From contig JAFEBL010000007.1 in assembly GCA_018242665.1 (NCBI GenBank), positions 62,001-126,000 on the forward strand: a DNA stretch of 64,000 bases, written 5' to 3'. Source of the stretch: Nitrospira sp. (GTDB lineage: Bacteria > Nitrospirota > Nitrospiria > Nitrospirales > Nitrospiraceae). Position 1 is the first letter of the stretch. The number at the start of each line of letters is the position of its first letter. Below the pieces are notes generated by a model that worked only from the letters and a program-made list of their open reading frames with translations, did not search any database and had not been told where the DNA came from. Positions 53,510 through 61,249 of this stretch are shown piece by piece. The translations under genes and the position numbers were made by a program.

Positions 53510-54189
53510 AGCCACATGGCGCGGCTGCTCTATCCCTGGTGCTGGCCATGGCGCTGGGATCCTGCGGCCAACAGACCTGGGATGCCACCATGCAGGCCGG
53601 CGAGGCGGCCGTGCAGCGGGGACAATATGCCGAAGCCGAGCGAATTTATGCCGCGGCGGTGAAGAAGGCCGAAGAGTTCGGTCGACACGATCGGCGGGTG
53701 GCGGTCACACTGGCTCGCCTGGCACAGGCCTACAGCGCGCAGGGAAAATATGTCGAGGCCGAGCCGCTGTATCTGGAGGCCCTCAAAATCTACCAGGATG
53801 TGCACGGGGAGAATCATCTCGATGTAGCGGCGATGTTGAACAACCTCGGCGTCTTGCATCGCAAGCACGGACAGTTCGCTGATGCCCAGCGACTGTTGGA
53901 TCGGGCACTCGCCATTAAGGAGAAATTACTGGGAACGGAACATCTTGAGGTCGCCTTGGCGCTGAGCAACTTGGCCGCGCTGCATATGGCGCAAGGCGAA
54001 GCGGATCAGGCATCGAGAGTGCTCGCTCGGGCCTTGGCGGTGAGAGAAAAGCAATTGGGGGGCGATCATCCCGACGTCGCCAAGACCCTGGTGGAGTACG
54101 CCGCTGCCTTGCGAAAAATCGGGCGAGGCGCCGAAGCCGATGCGCTTGATGCACGAGCGGGCGCAATTCGGGCGAAAGCCAAATCGTGA
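53506..54189 (+). CDS. TPR lipoprotein (kinesin light-chain type repeats)
   Basis: A 227-residue lipoprotein; the leader LVLAMALGSC gives a lipidated Cys at about residue 20. Four TPR units of the 42-residue TPR_10/12 type follow (AVTLARLAQAYSAQGKYVEAEPLYLEALKIYQDVHGENHLDVAAMLNNLG, then HRKHGQFADAQRLLDRALAIKEKLLGTEH). They form a single superhelix for protein binding on the envelope. It is translationally coupled to the oxidoreductase gene. Confidence 0.83.
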   Translation: MKPHGAAALSLVLAMALGSCGQQTWDATMQAGEAAVQRGQYAEAERIYAAAVKKAEEFGRHDRRVAVTLARLAQAYSAQGKYVEAEPLYLEALKIYQDVHGENHLDVAAMLNNLGVLHRKHGQFADAQRLLDRALAIKEKLLGTEHLEVALALSNLAALHMAQGEADQASRVLARALAVREKQLGGDHPDVAKTLVEYAAALRKIGRGAEADALDARAGAIRAKAKS

Positions 54190-54267
54190 CGCCAAATGGG
54201 GAATAAGTTGAACCGGTTGGATGGGCCGGTGTAGCGTAGTAAATTCAGGTGAACACGAGCATGCATC

Positions 54268-54483
54268 ATGTCTGATTTGCGAACCAATGCCTTGATGGCG
54301 CGCGGGGTAGGAGTCGTCTGTATTGCCGCCGGCTTCATGCTCGGCGTCTATGGATTGGAGTTTCCTGACACGATATGGCTGCAAACGGCGTTAGGCCTGC
54401 TGGTCACCGGCATGATGGCTCAAGGATATGCGATGTATTGTTCCATTCGGTGGGTTCGGGAACAGCGTGATTCGGAGCAATAG
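54268..54483 (+). CDS. Small two-helix membrane protein
   Basis: A 71-residue protein with two predicted membrane helices (GVGVVCIAAGFMLGVYGLEF and TALGLLVTGMMAQGYAMYC) and a charged C-terminal tail. The function is unknown. The start has only a weak ribosome site. It is followed after seven bases by a lipoprotein gene, so both may be co-transcribed with the MscS gene downstream. Confidence 0.6.
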   Translation: MSDLRTNALMARGVGVVCIAAGFMLGVYGLEFPDTIWLQTALGLLVTGMMAQGYAMYCSIRWVREQRDSEQ

Positions 54484-54490
54484 GCAGTCG

Positions 54491-54958
54491 ATGAGCACCA
54501 GGCGTTGTGATCGGACGGGTCCGTGGCTGAGCATGCCGATCCTGTTGCTGCTGGGCCTCGTGATGTTGTCCGCTTGCGGGGGGCCGTGGCGTGACCGGTA
54601 CCTCGACAAGGGATTGAAGACCCTCACGCAGGATGATATCGCGGAGAAATTCGGTCCACCCAGCACCGCCAAGACACCGGTGCTGGGCGGCAATACGGTC
54701 TGGACCTATCGTGTGCCGATGGGCGATCGGGAAGTGCATCCTTGGAATCCCAGCAGCCTGACTTCAGGAAGAAAGACGAAAGCCGCGCCGTCCCCTTCGC
54801 CGTTTGGAAAGAGTCTGGCCGGGAGCGAAGAACCCTATCGAGAACCGCTCTATTGCTACCGGTATACCTTGTCGTTCGACGAAGATAAGCGGCTGAAAGA
54901 ATGGAAGCGCGAAGAATGTGTGCCACGCGCGAGTGAGGAAGGCGCCGAATCCCAGTGA
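54491..54958 (+). CDS. BamE/SmpA-like lipoprotein
   Basis: A 155-residue lipoprotein from ATG 54491; the longer frame from 54428 lies in the preceding gene. The leader LLLLGLVMLSAC gives a lipidated Cys near residue 24. LDKGLKTLTQDDIAEKFGPPSTAKTPVLGGNTVWTYR is typical of the SmpA/OmlA fold found in BamE and related envelope lipoproteins. The C-terminal part is unlike BamE and ends in a charged segment with a Cys pair, so it is probably a relative. It overlaps the next start. Confidence 0.72.
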   Translation: MSTRRCDRTGPWLSMPILLLLGLVMLSACGGPWRDRYLDKGLKTLTQDDIAEKFGPPSTAKTPVLGGNTVWTYRVPMGDREVHPWNPSSLTSGRKTKAAPSPSPFGKSLAGSEEPYREPLYCYRYTLSFDEDKRLKEWKREECVPRASEEGAESQ

Positions 54959-55800
54959 GGCCTGTAGACGACTCTATGCAAGAATTGTTGCCGGTCATCG
55001 GGTCCAGCGTTTTTTTCGATCTGTTGAAGTCTATTCTCCTGCTGCTCATCCTGCTGGTTGCGCGAACCATCCTGGTTCGGTGGATCAAGAGCCACCCCAC
55101 TTTCACGATCGACGCCAAGCGCCGCTGGATCGTCACCACTCGCAACAGCATGGTGCTGGGGCTGTTCGTCGGCTTGGTGGTGATTTGGGCCCACGAGCTA
55201 CAGGCGTTTGCTGTGTCGCTCGTCGCGCTGGCGGCGGCCATGGTATTGGCGACCAAGGAATTGATTTTGTGCTGGAGCGGCGCTGCGTTGCGCGTCGGCG
55301 GCGGGGTCTACAGCGTGGGAGACCGTATCCAGCTCGGGGCCTATCGCGGCGTCGTGCTTGAATATGATGTGTTTGCGACGAAGTTGCTGGAAATCGGACC
55401 AGGGCAGACCTCGCATTTGTATACCGGTCGAACCGTGGTCTTCCCGAACAGTCTCCTGTTTGGGAATCCGTTGATCAAGGAAAGTCCGTCGCAGGAGTAT
55501 GGTCTGTATGTCCTGTCCGTTCCGCTATTCAGTACCGACAATTGGCAGGTTGCCGAGCAAGCATTGCTCACCGCCGCCAAGGCGGAATGCGCGCCCTTCA
55601 TGGACTTGATGGGGCGGCAGATGAAGCTGCTGGAGCAGCGAAACTTGCTGGAAGCCCCCTCGCCTGAGCCTCGTATCACCATCCAACTTCCGGAAGCGGG
55701 CCGTATACACCTGGTCCTCCGCTTTCCGGCTCCGGATCGCGGCCGTTCGCGAGTCGAACAGGCCATCCTGCGGCGGTATCTGATGGCCTTTCAGCAGTAA
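54955..55800 (+). CDS. Mechanosensitive ion channel (MscS) family protein
   Basis: A protein of 281 residues from GTG 54955 (overlapping the previous stop), or 274 from ATG 54976. N-terminal helices (FFDLLKSILLLLILLVARTIL, SMVLGLFVGLVVIWAHEL, AVSLVALAAAMVLATKELILCWSGAALRV) lead into the MscS beta domain (YSVGDRIQLGAYRGVVLEYDVFATKLLEI...GRTVVFPNSLLFGNPLIKESP). The pore helix is rich in Ala and Gly as in MscS. The channel would release solutes on hypo-osmotic shock. Confidence 0.88.
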   Translation: MRPVDDSMQELLPVIGSSVFFDLLKSILLLLILLVARTILVRWIKSHPTFTIDAKRRWIVTTRNSMVLGLFVGLVVIWAHELQAFAVSLVALAAAMVLATKELILCWSGAALRVGGGVYSVGDRIQLGAYRGVVLEYDVFATKLLEIGPGQTSHLYTGRTVVFPNSLLFGNPLIKESPSQEYGLYVLSVPLFSTDNWQVAEQALLTAAKAECAPFMDLMGRQMKLLEQRNLLEAPSPEPRITIQLPEAGRIHLVLRFPAPDRGRSRVEQAILRRYLMAFQQ

Positions 55801-55935
55801 CGTCGTTCATCACCTCGGCCAAAATCGGCAAAAACATTGGCAAACGCAGTCTGGCACGGTATTGATGAATGCTGCATGCCGGTCTGTGCGATGAAAAAGC
55901 CAGGCCCTATATTTCACCTAAGGAGGGAGTTGTTG

Positions 55936-56331
55936 ATGAGAAGGTCAATCGCTGTGCTGGTCGCCGCCGCGTGTGTGAGCATGAGTTCACTGGCCGTTGC
56001 CGACGATCTGGGGTTGGGAAACATGTCTGAGGGGATGAAGCAGGACATGGGCGCATTGTCCGACGATCTCAACGCGCACAAAGAGGACCTGAAGAACGAC
56101 TTCCAGACAAAGAAGGAATCGGCGAAGAGCGAGTTGAAGGCGAAGCGGGATCAGGTGAAAGCGAAAAAGAAACAGGTCAAGAATGACGCCAAGGCAAAAA
56201 AAGAGCAGGTGAAGGCTAAGGCAAAGGCGAAGAAAGAGGCGGCGCGTACCAAGGTAAAAGCTGCCGGGGAAGACGTGGCCGGGGAAGCCGGCGCCATGAA
56301 GAATGAATTGAAGGACGCCGCGCGGTATTAA
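55936..56331 (+). CDS. Secreted lysine-rich helical protein
   Basis: A 131-residue protein; AAGGAGGG lies eight bases before ATG 55936. A Sec leader (SIAVLVAAACVSMSSLAVA) is followed by a mature part that is almost wholly one long charged helix built of near-repeats KAKKKQVKNDAKAKKEQVK and KAKAKKEAARTKVKAAGED. It has no Cys and many Lys. It could coat nucleic acid, polyphosphate or a surface polymer, or form an amphipathic fibre. A strong hairpin terminator follows. Confidence 0.7.
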   Translation: MRRSIAVLVAAACVSMSSLAVADDLGLGNMSEGMKQDMGALSDDLNAHKEDLKNDFQTKKESAKSELKAKRDQVKAKKKQVKNDAKAKKEQVKAKAKAKKEAARTKVKAAGEDVAGEAGAMKNELKDAARY

Positions 56332-56382
56332 ATCCGGAGGATCACGCGACTGTTGCGCTCCGCCTTGCTGCGGGCACGAATC

Positions 56383-56418
56383 ACGGCCTGCGATCGGGAG
56401 GATCCGATCGCAGGCCGT
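56383..56418. terminator. Hairpin terminator with 15-bp perfect stem
   Basis: ACGGCCTGCGATCGG (56383-56397) pairs completely with 56404-56418 around a six-base loop. It starts 51 bases after the stop of the lysine-rich gene. The tail on the plus strand (CCTGTTTC) is only partly T-rich, so it may act as a strong pause or 3' stabiliser as well as a Rho-independent end. Confidence 0.75.
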
Positions 56419-56439
56419 CCTGTTTCACGTTAACCTCAG

Positions 56440-56468
56440 TTGTTGCGGCGGACGCGCTCTGTTAAAAT
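56440..56468 (+). promoter_or_regulatory. Promoter of the exonuclease III gene
   Basis: TTGTTG (56440-56445), a 17-base spacer and TAAAAT (56463-56468) form a good sigma-70 pair. Transcription would begin about 56475, only six bases before ATG 56481, so the mRNA would be nearly leaderless; no ribosome site is present. Confidence 0.6.
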
Positions 56469-56480
56469 CCCGTCCGCTGT

Positions 56481-57254
56481 ATGAAAATTGCCACCTTCAA
56501 CGTCAACTCCCTCAGGAAACGCCTTCCAATTGTGCTGCAGTGGCTGGAGCAACATCAACCGGATGTGCTCTGCCTGCAGGAAACCAAGGTCCAGGACAGT
56601 GAATTTCCTCTCGCGGCGCTAGCGGCGTCCGGCTATGACATCACGTTTCGCGGCATGAAGGCCTATAACGGGGTCGCAGTGCTCAGTCGAACCAAACCCG
56701 AAGCCGTCTCTTACGGATTCAATGACGGCGGCGATGTCGAGGATGCTCGTCTCCTGCTGGTGGTCATTCAGGGAATCCCGATCATCAACACGTATGTGCC
56801 ACAAGGCTTTGAGATCGATTCCCCCAAGTATCAGTACAAACTGAAGTGGTACGAGCGTCTACGGAATCACTTCGCATCGCATCTTTCCCCGAAGGAGCCG
56901 GCGATCTGGTGTGGAGACATGAATGTGGCCCCAAGACCCATTGATGTCCACAGCCCGGAGAAACATCTGAAACATGTCTGCTACCACGAAGACGCGCGCA
57001 ATGCCTATGGGAAGACGATTGCGTGGGGCTTCGAAGATGTGTTCTGCAAACTGTATCCAGATCGCCAGCAATTCACATTTTTCGATTACCGTGCGCCCAG
57101 TGCTCTTGCCGCCAATAAAGGCTGGCGGATTGACCATATCCTCGCGACCGCTCCACTGGCCCAGCGATGTCAGCATGTCGATGTGGATTTAGAACCGCGG
57201 CGTGCAACGGACCCTTCTGATCACACGGTTCTTTGGGCCGAGTTCTCCCTCTAA
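56481..57254 (+). CDS. xthA: Exodeoxyribonuclease III
   Basis: A 257-residue AP endonuclease/3'-exonuclease. The EEP fold appears in order: KIATFNVNSLRKRLP, LCLQETK with metal-binding Glu, INTYVPQG with the Tyr, GDMNVAPRPIDVH, and the C-terminal WRIDHIL and SDHTVLW with the catalytic Asp-His. It cuts at abasic sites in base excision repair. The start is ATG 56481 behind a promoter that leaves almost no leader. The preceding 150 bases hold the strong terminator. Confidence 0.95.
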   Translation: MKIATFNVNSLRKRLPIVLQWLEQHQPDVLCLQETKVQDSEFPLAALAASGYDITFRGMKAYNGVAVLSRTKPEAVSYGFNDGGDVEDARLLLVVIQGIPIINTYVPQGFEIDSPKYQYKLKWYERLRNHFASHLSPKEPAIWCGDMNVAPRPIDVHSPEKHLKHVCYHEDARNAYGKTIAWGFEDVFCKLYPDRQQFTFFDYRAPSALAANKGWRIDHILATAPLAQRCQHVDVDLEPRRATDPSDHTVLWAEFSL

Positions 57255-57310
57255 TCTCCTGGGTCTTGCAGGACAGGGTCTCGCACGACCCTGCCCCGCA
57301 CGATATGCGC

Positions 57311-57490
57311 TTATTGCAACGCTTCAACCGGTTCCAATAACAATTGTTCGGCCATTCGGGTGCGCCGATTTTGTTCAATTAAAGGATCGACGATCGATCC
57401 GCAATTAATGCATCGCCACACAAACGTTTCCGGAGAAAAATCCGGCCGCCATTCATCCACCATCAATCCCTGGCATCGTCCGCATGTCAT
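57311..57490 (-). CDS. Small zinc-ribbon protein
   Basis: A 59-residue protein. ATG 57490 is supported by AAGGAGGTG just upstream; the longer frame from 57559 is not. Cys3, Cys6 (CGRC) and Cys27, Cys30 (CINC) make a complete zinc ribbon, and the tail is acidic and Arg-rich. Such mini-ribbons are often regulators or adaptor proteins, but the partner is unknown. It is convergent with xthA, 56 bases between stops. Confidence 0.72.
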   Translation of the reverse strand: MTCGRCQGLMVDEWRPDFSPETFVWRCINCGSIVDPLIEQNRRTRMAEQLLLEPVEALQ

Positions 57491-58005
57491 GGTGTCCACC
57501 TCCTTAGAATATGCCTCCGAAGCGTGAAGGCCGTGCCCATGTGAGGGAGAGAGTAACAAGGCGAGATTAAAGAGGTGTTAGTGAGATGTTAAAACACGTT
57601 AATCAAATTTCTTGTGAAAAATCAGCGCGTTCCTATTTGAGGCTTGGACAAATTTCAGGAGAAGGTGGAAGATTCTGTCGAAAATTCCACTATGCATGAG
57701 GCATGAGATCTGTGCATCGCGGCCTACCGAGGTCGAGCCCATCGCCCAAGGCCGGAAAAGTTGTCCGCTTTCCTGGACTGCTGACGTGCACGACAGTAGT
57801 CTGTCTTGCAAGGCCTTATGACCATCGGCCTGGAAGAACCGTTGAGTTTCTTGACAGAACCTCCCTCATCCTTTATCGATGAACTGGCGCCGCGCCTCCT
57901 CCATCCAGGAGGGGATGCAGATGTGTTCCACCGGCGTGGCACATTCATGACCCTGGACCGCATCAGCGGAGGGGGAGCTGCGCTTGCCTGCGCCGATCAT
58001 TGACC
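57491..58005. other. Low-GC intergenic region
   Basis: This is 515 bases without a gene I trust. The first half (about 57560-57720) is markedly AT-rich for this genome, with short direct and inverted bits such as GTGTTAGTG...AAAACACG, and may hold regulatory signals for both flanking genes. A 65-codon frame at 57806-58003 lacks a ribosome site and overlaps nothing real, so I do not call it. Confidence 0.5.
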
Positions 58006-58518
58006 ATGGCTCAACCGTTGACTTGCCCACAGTGCGGACAAAACAACGTCTTTCGCTCCCGTTGCGTCACGCCCCTGGAGCGCCTCAAGTCGTTCGCGTT
58101 CATTTCGCCGTTTCACTGCCAATCGTGCAGTTGCCGGTTCTCGGCTTCGCGTTTGGGGTACAGCTATTCGAGTCGGGTGCTCGACCGTCGCGAACATTTA
58201 CGTATCCCGGTCCGGCTATTTTTGTCGTTTTCAGGAGGCAAGATACGAGGCGAGGGAACGGTGCGGGACATTTCGATGGGTGGCTGCGTAATCGAGAGTC
58301 AAGCCTCAGTCCATGTGGACGACATTTTTTATCTGCAGATTGTCTTGGAAGATGAACAGGCGCCGCTCGAAGTCGCGGCGATGGTTCGATCCATTAGCTC
58401 CCGCGGCATTGCCTTTAAGTTTCTCCGCTCCGCACAGGAGAACAAACGTCTCCTCGCCTTTGTGCAATCGAAGACCGAAACAGTGGGTGCGCTCCCATCC
58501 CCGCAATCTTCCCCGTAG
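58006..58518 (+). CDS. PilZ-domain protein with N-terminal zinc ribbon
   Basis: A 170-residue protein; ATG 58006 is chosen over TTG 58000. Residues 7-43 form a zinc ribbon (Cys7, Cys10, Cys38, Cys41) and residues 60-160 a PilZ domain with the c-di-GMP-binding RREHLR (61-66) and DISMGG (88-93) motifs, both intact. It probably responds to c-di-GMP in controlling motility or exopolysaccharide. The polysaccharide locus at 34-44 kb lies 14 kb away, so a link is only suggestive. No operon partner. Confidence 0.85.
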   Translation: MAQPLTCPQCGQNNVFRSRCVTPLERLKSFAFISPFHCQSCSCRFSASRLGYSYSSRVLDRREHLRIPVRLFLSFSGGKIRGEGTVRDISMGGCVIESQASVHVDDIFYLQIVLEDEQAPLEVAAMVRSISSRGIAFKFLRSAQENKRLLAFVQSKTETVGALPSPQSSP

Positions 58519-58588
58519 CGAGCGGCTGCCGGCCGCGATATCTCAGTCTCCGGAGCATAGACAGGGAAGCCTTGTTGCGGGCATTCTG

Positions 58589-58894
58589 CTAGAGTGGAGT
58601 TTCCCAGGCTGACGCTTGTGGATATTCCGTGATCAACCGGTCATGTTCGGCGTGGTCGAATGATTCCACGAGGAGATCGTTGCGCGACAACGGTTCCGGA
58701 CAGGACGGTGACGAAAGAAAATCCACATACGCCTGTGCCTTCGCCTCTGTGGTGAAACGACAGAGTCCGTATTCGGGCATGTGTGAGGACGGGTGCCAAA
58801 AGGCCAGGCCGATCGAACTCCCTTGAAAAACACCCAAGGTGCGATGTCGAACCTGAAATCCTCCCGGCTTCTCTGTTGAGCGATCAAGCGCCAT
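58589..58894 (-). CDS. Hypothetical protein
   Basis: A 101-residue protein with GAGGACC before ATG 58894. Soluble, with no leader or membrane helix; the N-terminal strand (GFQVRHRTLGVFQGSSIGLAFWHPSSH) leads to an alpha/beta part (GLCRFTTEAKAQAYVDFL). I do not recognise the family. It is divergent from the LemA gene by 165 bases. Confidence 0.6.
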   Translation of the reverse strand: MALDRSTEKPGGFQVRHRTLGVFQGSSIGLAFWHPSSHMPEYGLCRFTTEAKAQAYVDFLSSPSCPEPLSRNDLLVESFDHAEHDRLITEYPQASAWETPL

Positions 58895-59059
58895 CAGGGT
58901 CCTCTATGCGATCAAGGAATTGTCGGTGATCAGTATAGCAAGGTCCCTGCGTGAAGGGACACGTCGAGATGAGGGGTCTTGCGGTGGTCATTGACTTCGT
59001 CGGCCACCGTCTTACATCTTGAAGAAGCGCTGGTGCAATGTCGGCGCGGAGGAGGGATG

Positions 59060-59662
59060 ATGAGGATGTCTATTGCGCGAATGGTACTGGTATTGGTGCT
59101 GCTCACCGGCATGGCGAGCTCATCGGGGTGTGGATACAATGATCTGCAGGGGCTTGATGAAGACACCAAAGCCACCTGGAGCGAGGTCATCAACCAATAT
59201 CAACGCCGTGCCGATTTGATACCCAATCTTGTGAATACGGTCAAGGGGTACGCGGCACACGAAAAAGACACGCTCGAAAGTGTGGTGCAGGCACGCGCCA
59301 AGGCCACCAGTGTGCAGATCACGCCGGAACTGCTCAAGGACGAAACGGCCTTCAAAAAATTCCAGGAGGCGCAACAGGGCTTGTCGAGCGCGCTCGGGCG
59401 TTTGCTGGCGCTCGCAGAAAATTATCCCAACCTCAAGGCGGACCAAGGCTTTCGCGATCTGCAAAGTCAGCTAGAAGGAACCGAAAACCGGATCACTGTC
59501 GCTCGCAAGCGCTACATCGACAAGGTGGCGGAGTTCAACAAGATGGTCCGCTTCTTTCCCACGAATCTGACGGCCAAGTTTCTGCTTCATCTGGACGAGA
59601 AACCCAATTTTACCGTGGCTGACGAAAAAGCCGTGGCGAAGCCGCCGGAAGTGAAGTTCTAA
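59060..59662 (+). CDS. LemA family protein
   Basis: A 200-residue LemA protein; GGAGGAGGG just upstream fits starts at 59057, 59060 or 59066. A lipoprotein-like leader ends SSSGC near residue 24. The conserved LemA core follows: WSEVINQYQRRADLIPNLVNTVKGYAAHEKDTLESVV, then ALGRLLALAENYPNLKADQGFRDLQSQLEGTENRI, and VAEFNKMVRFFP. The fold is a long helical bundle at the membrane. It sits in front of two TPM-domain genes, the usual LemA-YgcG pairing. Confidence 0.9.
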   Translation: MRMSIARMVLVLVLLTGMASSSGCGYNDLQGLDEDTKATWSEVINQYQRRADLIPNLVNTVKGYAAHEKDTLESVVQARAKATSVQITPELLKDETAFKKFQEAQQGLSSALGRLLALAENYPNLKADQGFRDLQSQLEGTENRITVARKRYIDKVAEFNKMVRFFPTNLTAKFLLHLDEKPNFTVADEKAVAKPPEVKF

Positions 59663-59694
59663 CCCACCGTCTCGTGCGGCAGGGAGCGCATGCA

Positions 59695-60600
59695 ATGCGG
59701 CTGTGTGGCCGAGTAGGGTGGGCTGTCTTTGCCGGATGGCTCTGGCTCATATTGGCGCCCGGCGTCGTGGTCTGGGCGCTGGACATTCCCACGCTGAGCA
59801 GCCATGTGGTCGATGTGGCCCATGTGCTCCCGCCTGCAACAGTCGAACAATTGAACCAAGAACTTCGCGCCCATGAAGCGAAGACCTCGAACCAGGTAGT
59901 AGTGCTGATTATTCCCTCGCTGGAGGGCGAGCCGCTGTTCGATGTGTCCCATCGTGTGGCCACGACCTGGAAGCTGGGGCAAAAGGGGACGGATAACGGC
60001 GCCTTGTTGCTCGTGGCCATCAAGGATCGAAAAGTTCGTTTGGAAGTCGGTTATGGGCTTGAGGGGGTGTTGACCGACGCGCGGTCAGCTCAAATCATCC
60101 GGAATGAGATCGTGCCGCGGTTTCGCACCGGGGAGTTTGCGGCGGGTATCAGTGCCGGTGTGCGTGCGGTCTTGAGCACCATCGAGGGGACGTATCAGGC
60201 TCCCGAACGCCCGAGGGCCACGTCGACAGACGGTGAGACCGTGGGCAACGTCTTGCTGGCAGTGCTCGTTGGGGTGTTCATCGGTCTGTTGTTTTCTCGG
60301 ACCCATCGACTGCTTGGTCCGGTCGTGGGTGGTGGCTTGTCGTTCGTCTTTGCGCCATGGCTGGTGCCCGCCCTTATCGCCGGAGGCGCAAGCCTGTTGT
60401 TGGTGAGTCTGTTGGGTGGGATGGGGCCGCCGGGTGGGTCGGGGCCAGGGCGTCGCAACAGGGGATTCGATGGGACCTGGTTCAGTACCCAGCAGGGAGG
60501 GTGGGGAGGTGGTGGGCTGGGCGGGTCATTCGGAGGAGGAGACAGTTTCTCCGGTGGCGGGGGCGATTTTGGGGGAGGAGGCGCCAGTGGCGATTGGTAA
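59695..60600 (+). CDS. TPM-domain (YgcG family) membrane protein
   Basis: A 301-residue protein; AGGGAG precedes ATG 59695. Sec leader, then the TPM domain (about 35-155: VVDVAHVLPPATVEQLNQELRAHEAKTSNQVVVLIIPSLEG, GTDNGALLLVAIKDRKVRLEVGYGLEGVLTD, and IIRNEIVPRFRTGEFAAGI). Two membrane segments (VGNVLLAVLVGVFIGLLFS and VPALIAGGASLLLVSLLGG) are followed by a Gly-rich tail. TPM folds act as repair or phosphatase-like proteins in plants; in bacteria their role with LemA is unclear. The next gene starts inside its 3' end. Confidence 0.88.
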   Translation: MRLCGRVGWAVFAGWLWLILAPGVVVWALDIPTLSSHVVDVAHVLPPATVEQLNQELRAHEAKTSNQVVVLIIPSLEGEPLFDVSHRVATTWKLGQKGTDNGALLLVAIKDRKVRLEVGYGLEGVLTDARSAQIIRNEIVPRFRTGEFAAGISAGVRAVLSTIEGTYQAPERPRATSTDGETVGNVLLAVLVGVFIGLLFSRTHRLLGPVVGGGLSFVFAPWLVPALIAGGASLLLVSLLGGMGPPGGSGPGRRNRGFDGTWFSTQQGGWGGGGLGGSFGGGDSFSGGGGDFGGGGASGDW

Positions 60601-61249
60601 ACCGCCGGCCTTGACCGAAGAGGCACGCGCAAGGATTGAAGCAGCGGTGCAAGCCGCCGAACAGCTGACCAGTGCGGAGATTGTCCCCATGCTCGTCGGA
60701 CGTTCCGGTCTCTATCGTGAGGCGCATCATCGCGCGGGTCTGCTCGCGGCCGCGCTGACCCTGATCGCTCTGCTGACCATCGACAGTGTCTGGTTACCGT
60801 GGGGATGGCACGCCTCCAATGCGGTGTGGCTCTTGGGGGCGGCAATGGTGGCCTATGTCTGCGGTTCATGGATTGGAATGTGGCCGCCCGTCGTGCGCCT
60901 GTTCATTTCTCATGAACGGATGCGACACAAAGTGCAACTGCGCGCGGAACGGGCATTTATCCAGCATGGGCTCGCGCGCACCCGTGAACGGACCGGGTTG
61001 TTGCTGATGGTGTCCTGGCTCGAACGCCAAGTCTACCTGCTGGCCGACCGCACCCTTCGCGATCGCGTGTCGAATGAGCAGTGGCAGCATGTGACCGCGG
61101 TAATGGTCGAGCGGTTGAAGGCCGGGGATCTCGTCGATGGGTTCTGTTGTGGAATCGAGGCGAGCGGGCAACTTCTGGCGCCTGTCTGTCCTCCGCGCAG
61201 CGGGGATAATCCAAACGAGTTGTCGAACGAGGTGATCCAGGATCTTTAG
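60587..61249 (+). CDS. Second TPM-type membrane protein
   Basis: A 220-residue protein with a GTG start at 60587; GGAGGAGGCG precedes it and the start overlaps the upstream gene by 14 bases. LTEEARARIEAAVQAAEQLTSAEIVPMLVGRSGLYREAHHRAG resembles a TPM core, with two membrane helices in the middle (AALTLIALLTIDSVWL and AVWLLGAAMVAYVCGSW), and a C-terminal FIQHGLARTRERTGLLLMVSWLERQVYLLADRTLRD block typical of the TPM_phosphatase group. It completes a LemA-TPM-TPM unit. The fourth repeat begins at its stop codon. Confidence 0.8.
   Translation: MAIGKPPALTEEARARIEAAVQAAEQLTSAEIVPMLVGRSGLYREAHHRAGLLAAALTLIALLTIDSVWLPWGWHASNAVWLLGAAMVAYVCGSWIGMWPPVVRLFISHERMRHKVQLRAERAFIQHGLARTRERTGLLLMVSWLERQVYLLADRTLRDRVSNEQWQHVTAVMVERLKAGDLVDGFCCGIEASGQLLAPVCPPRSGDNPNELSNEVIQDL

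Noticed and set aside
57806-58003. Possible 65-residue gene before the PilZ gene
   Set aside because: No ribosome site, no recognisable composition or motif, and it ends just before the PilZ start.
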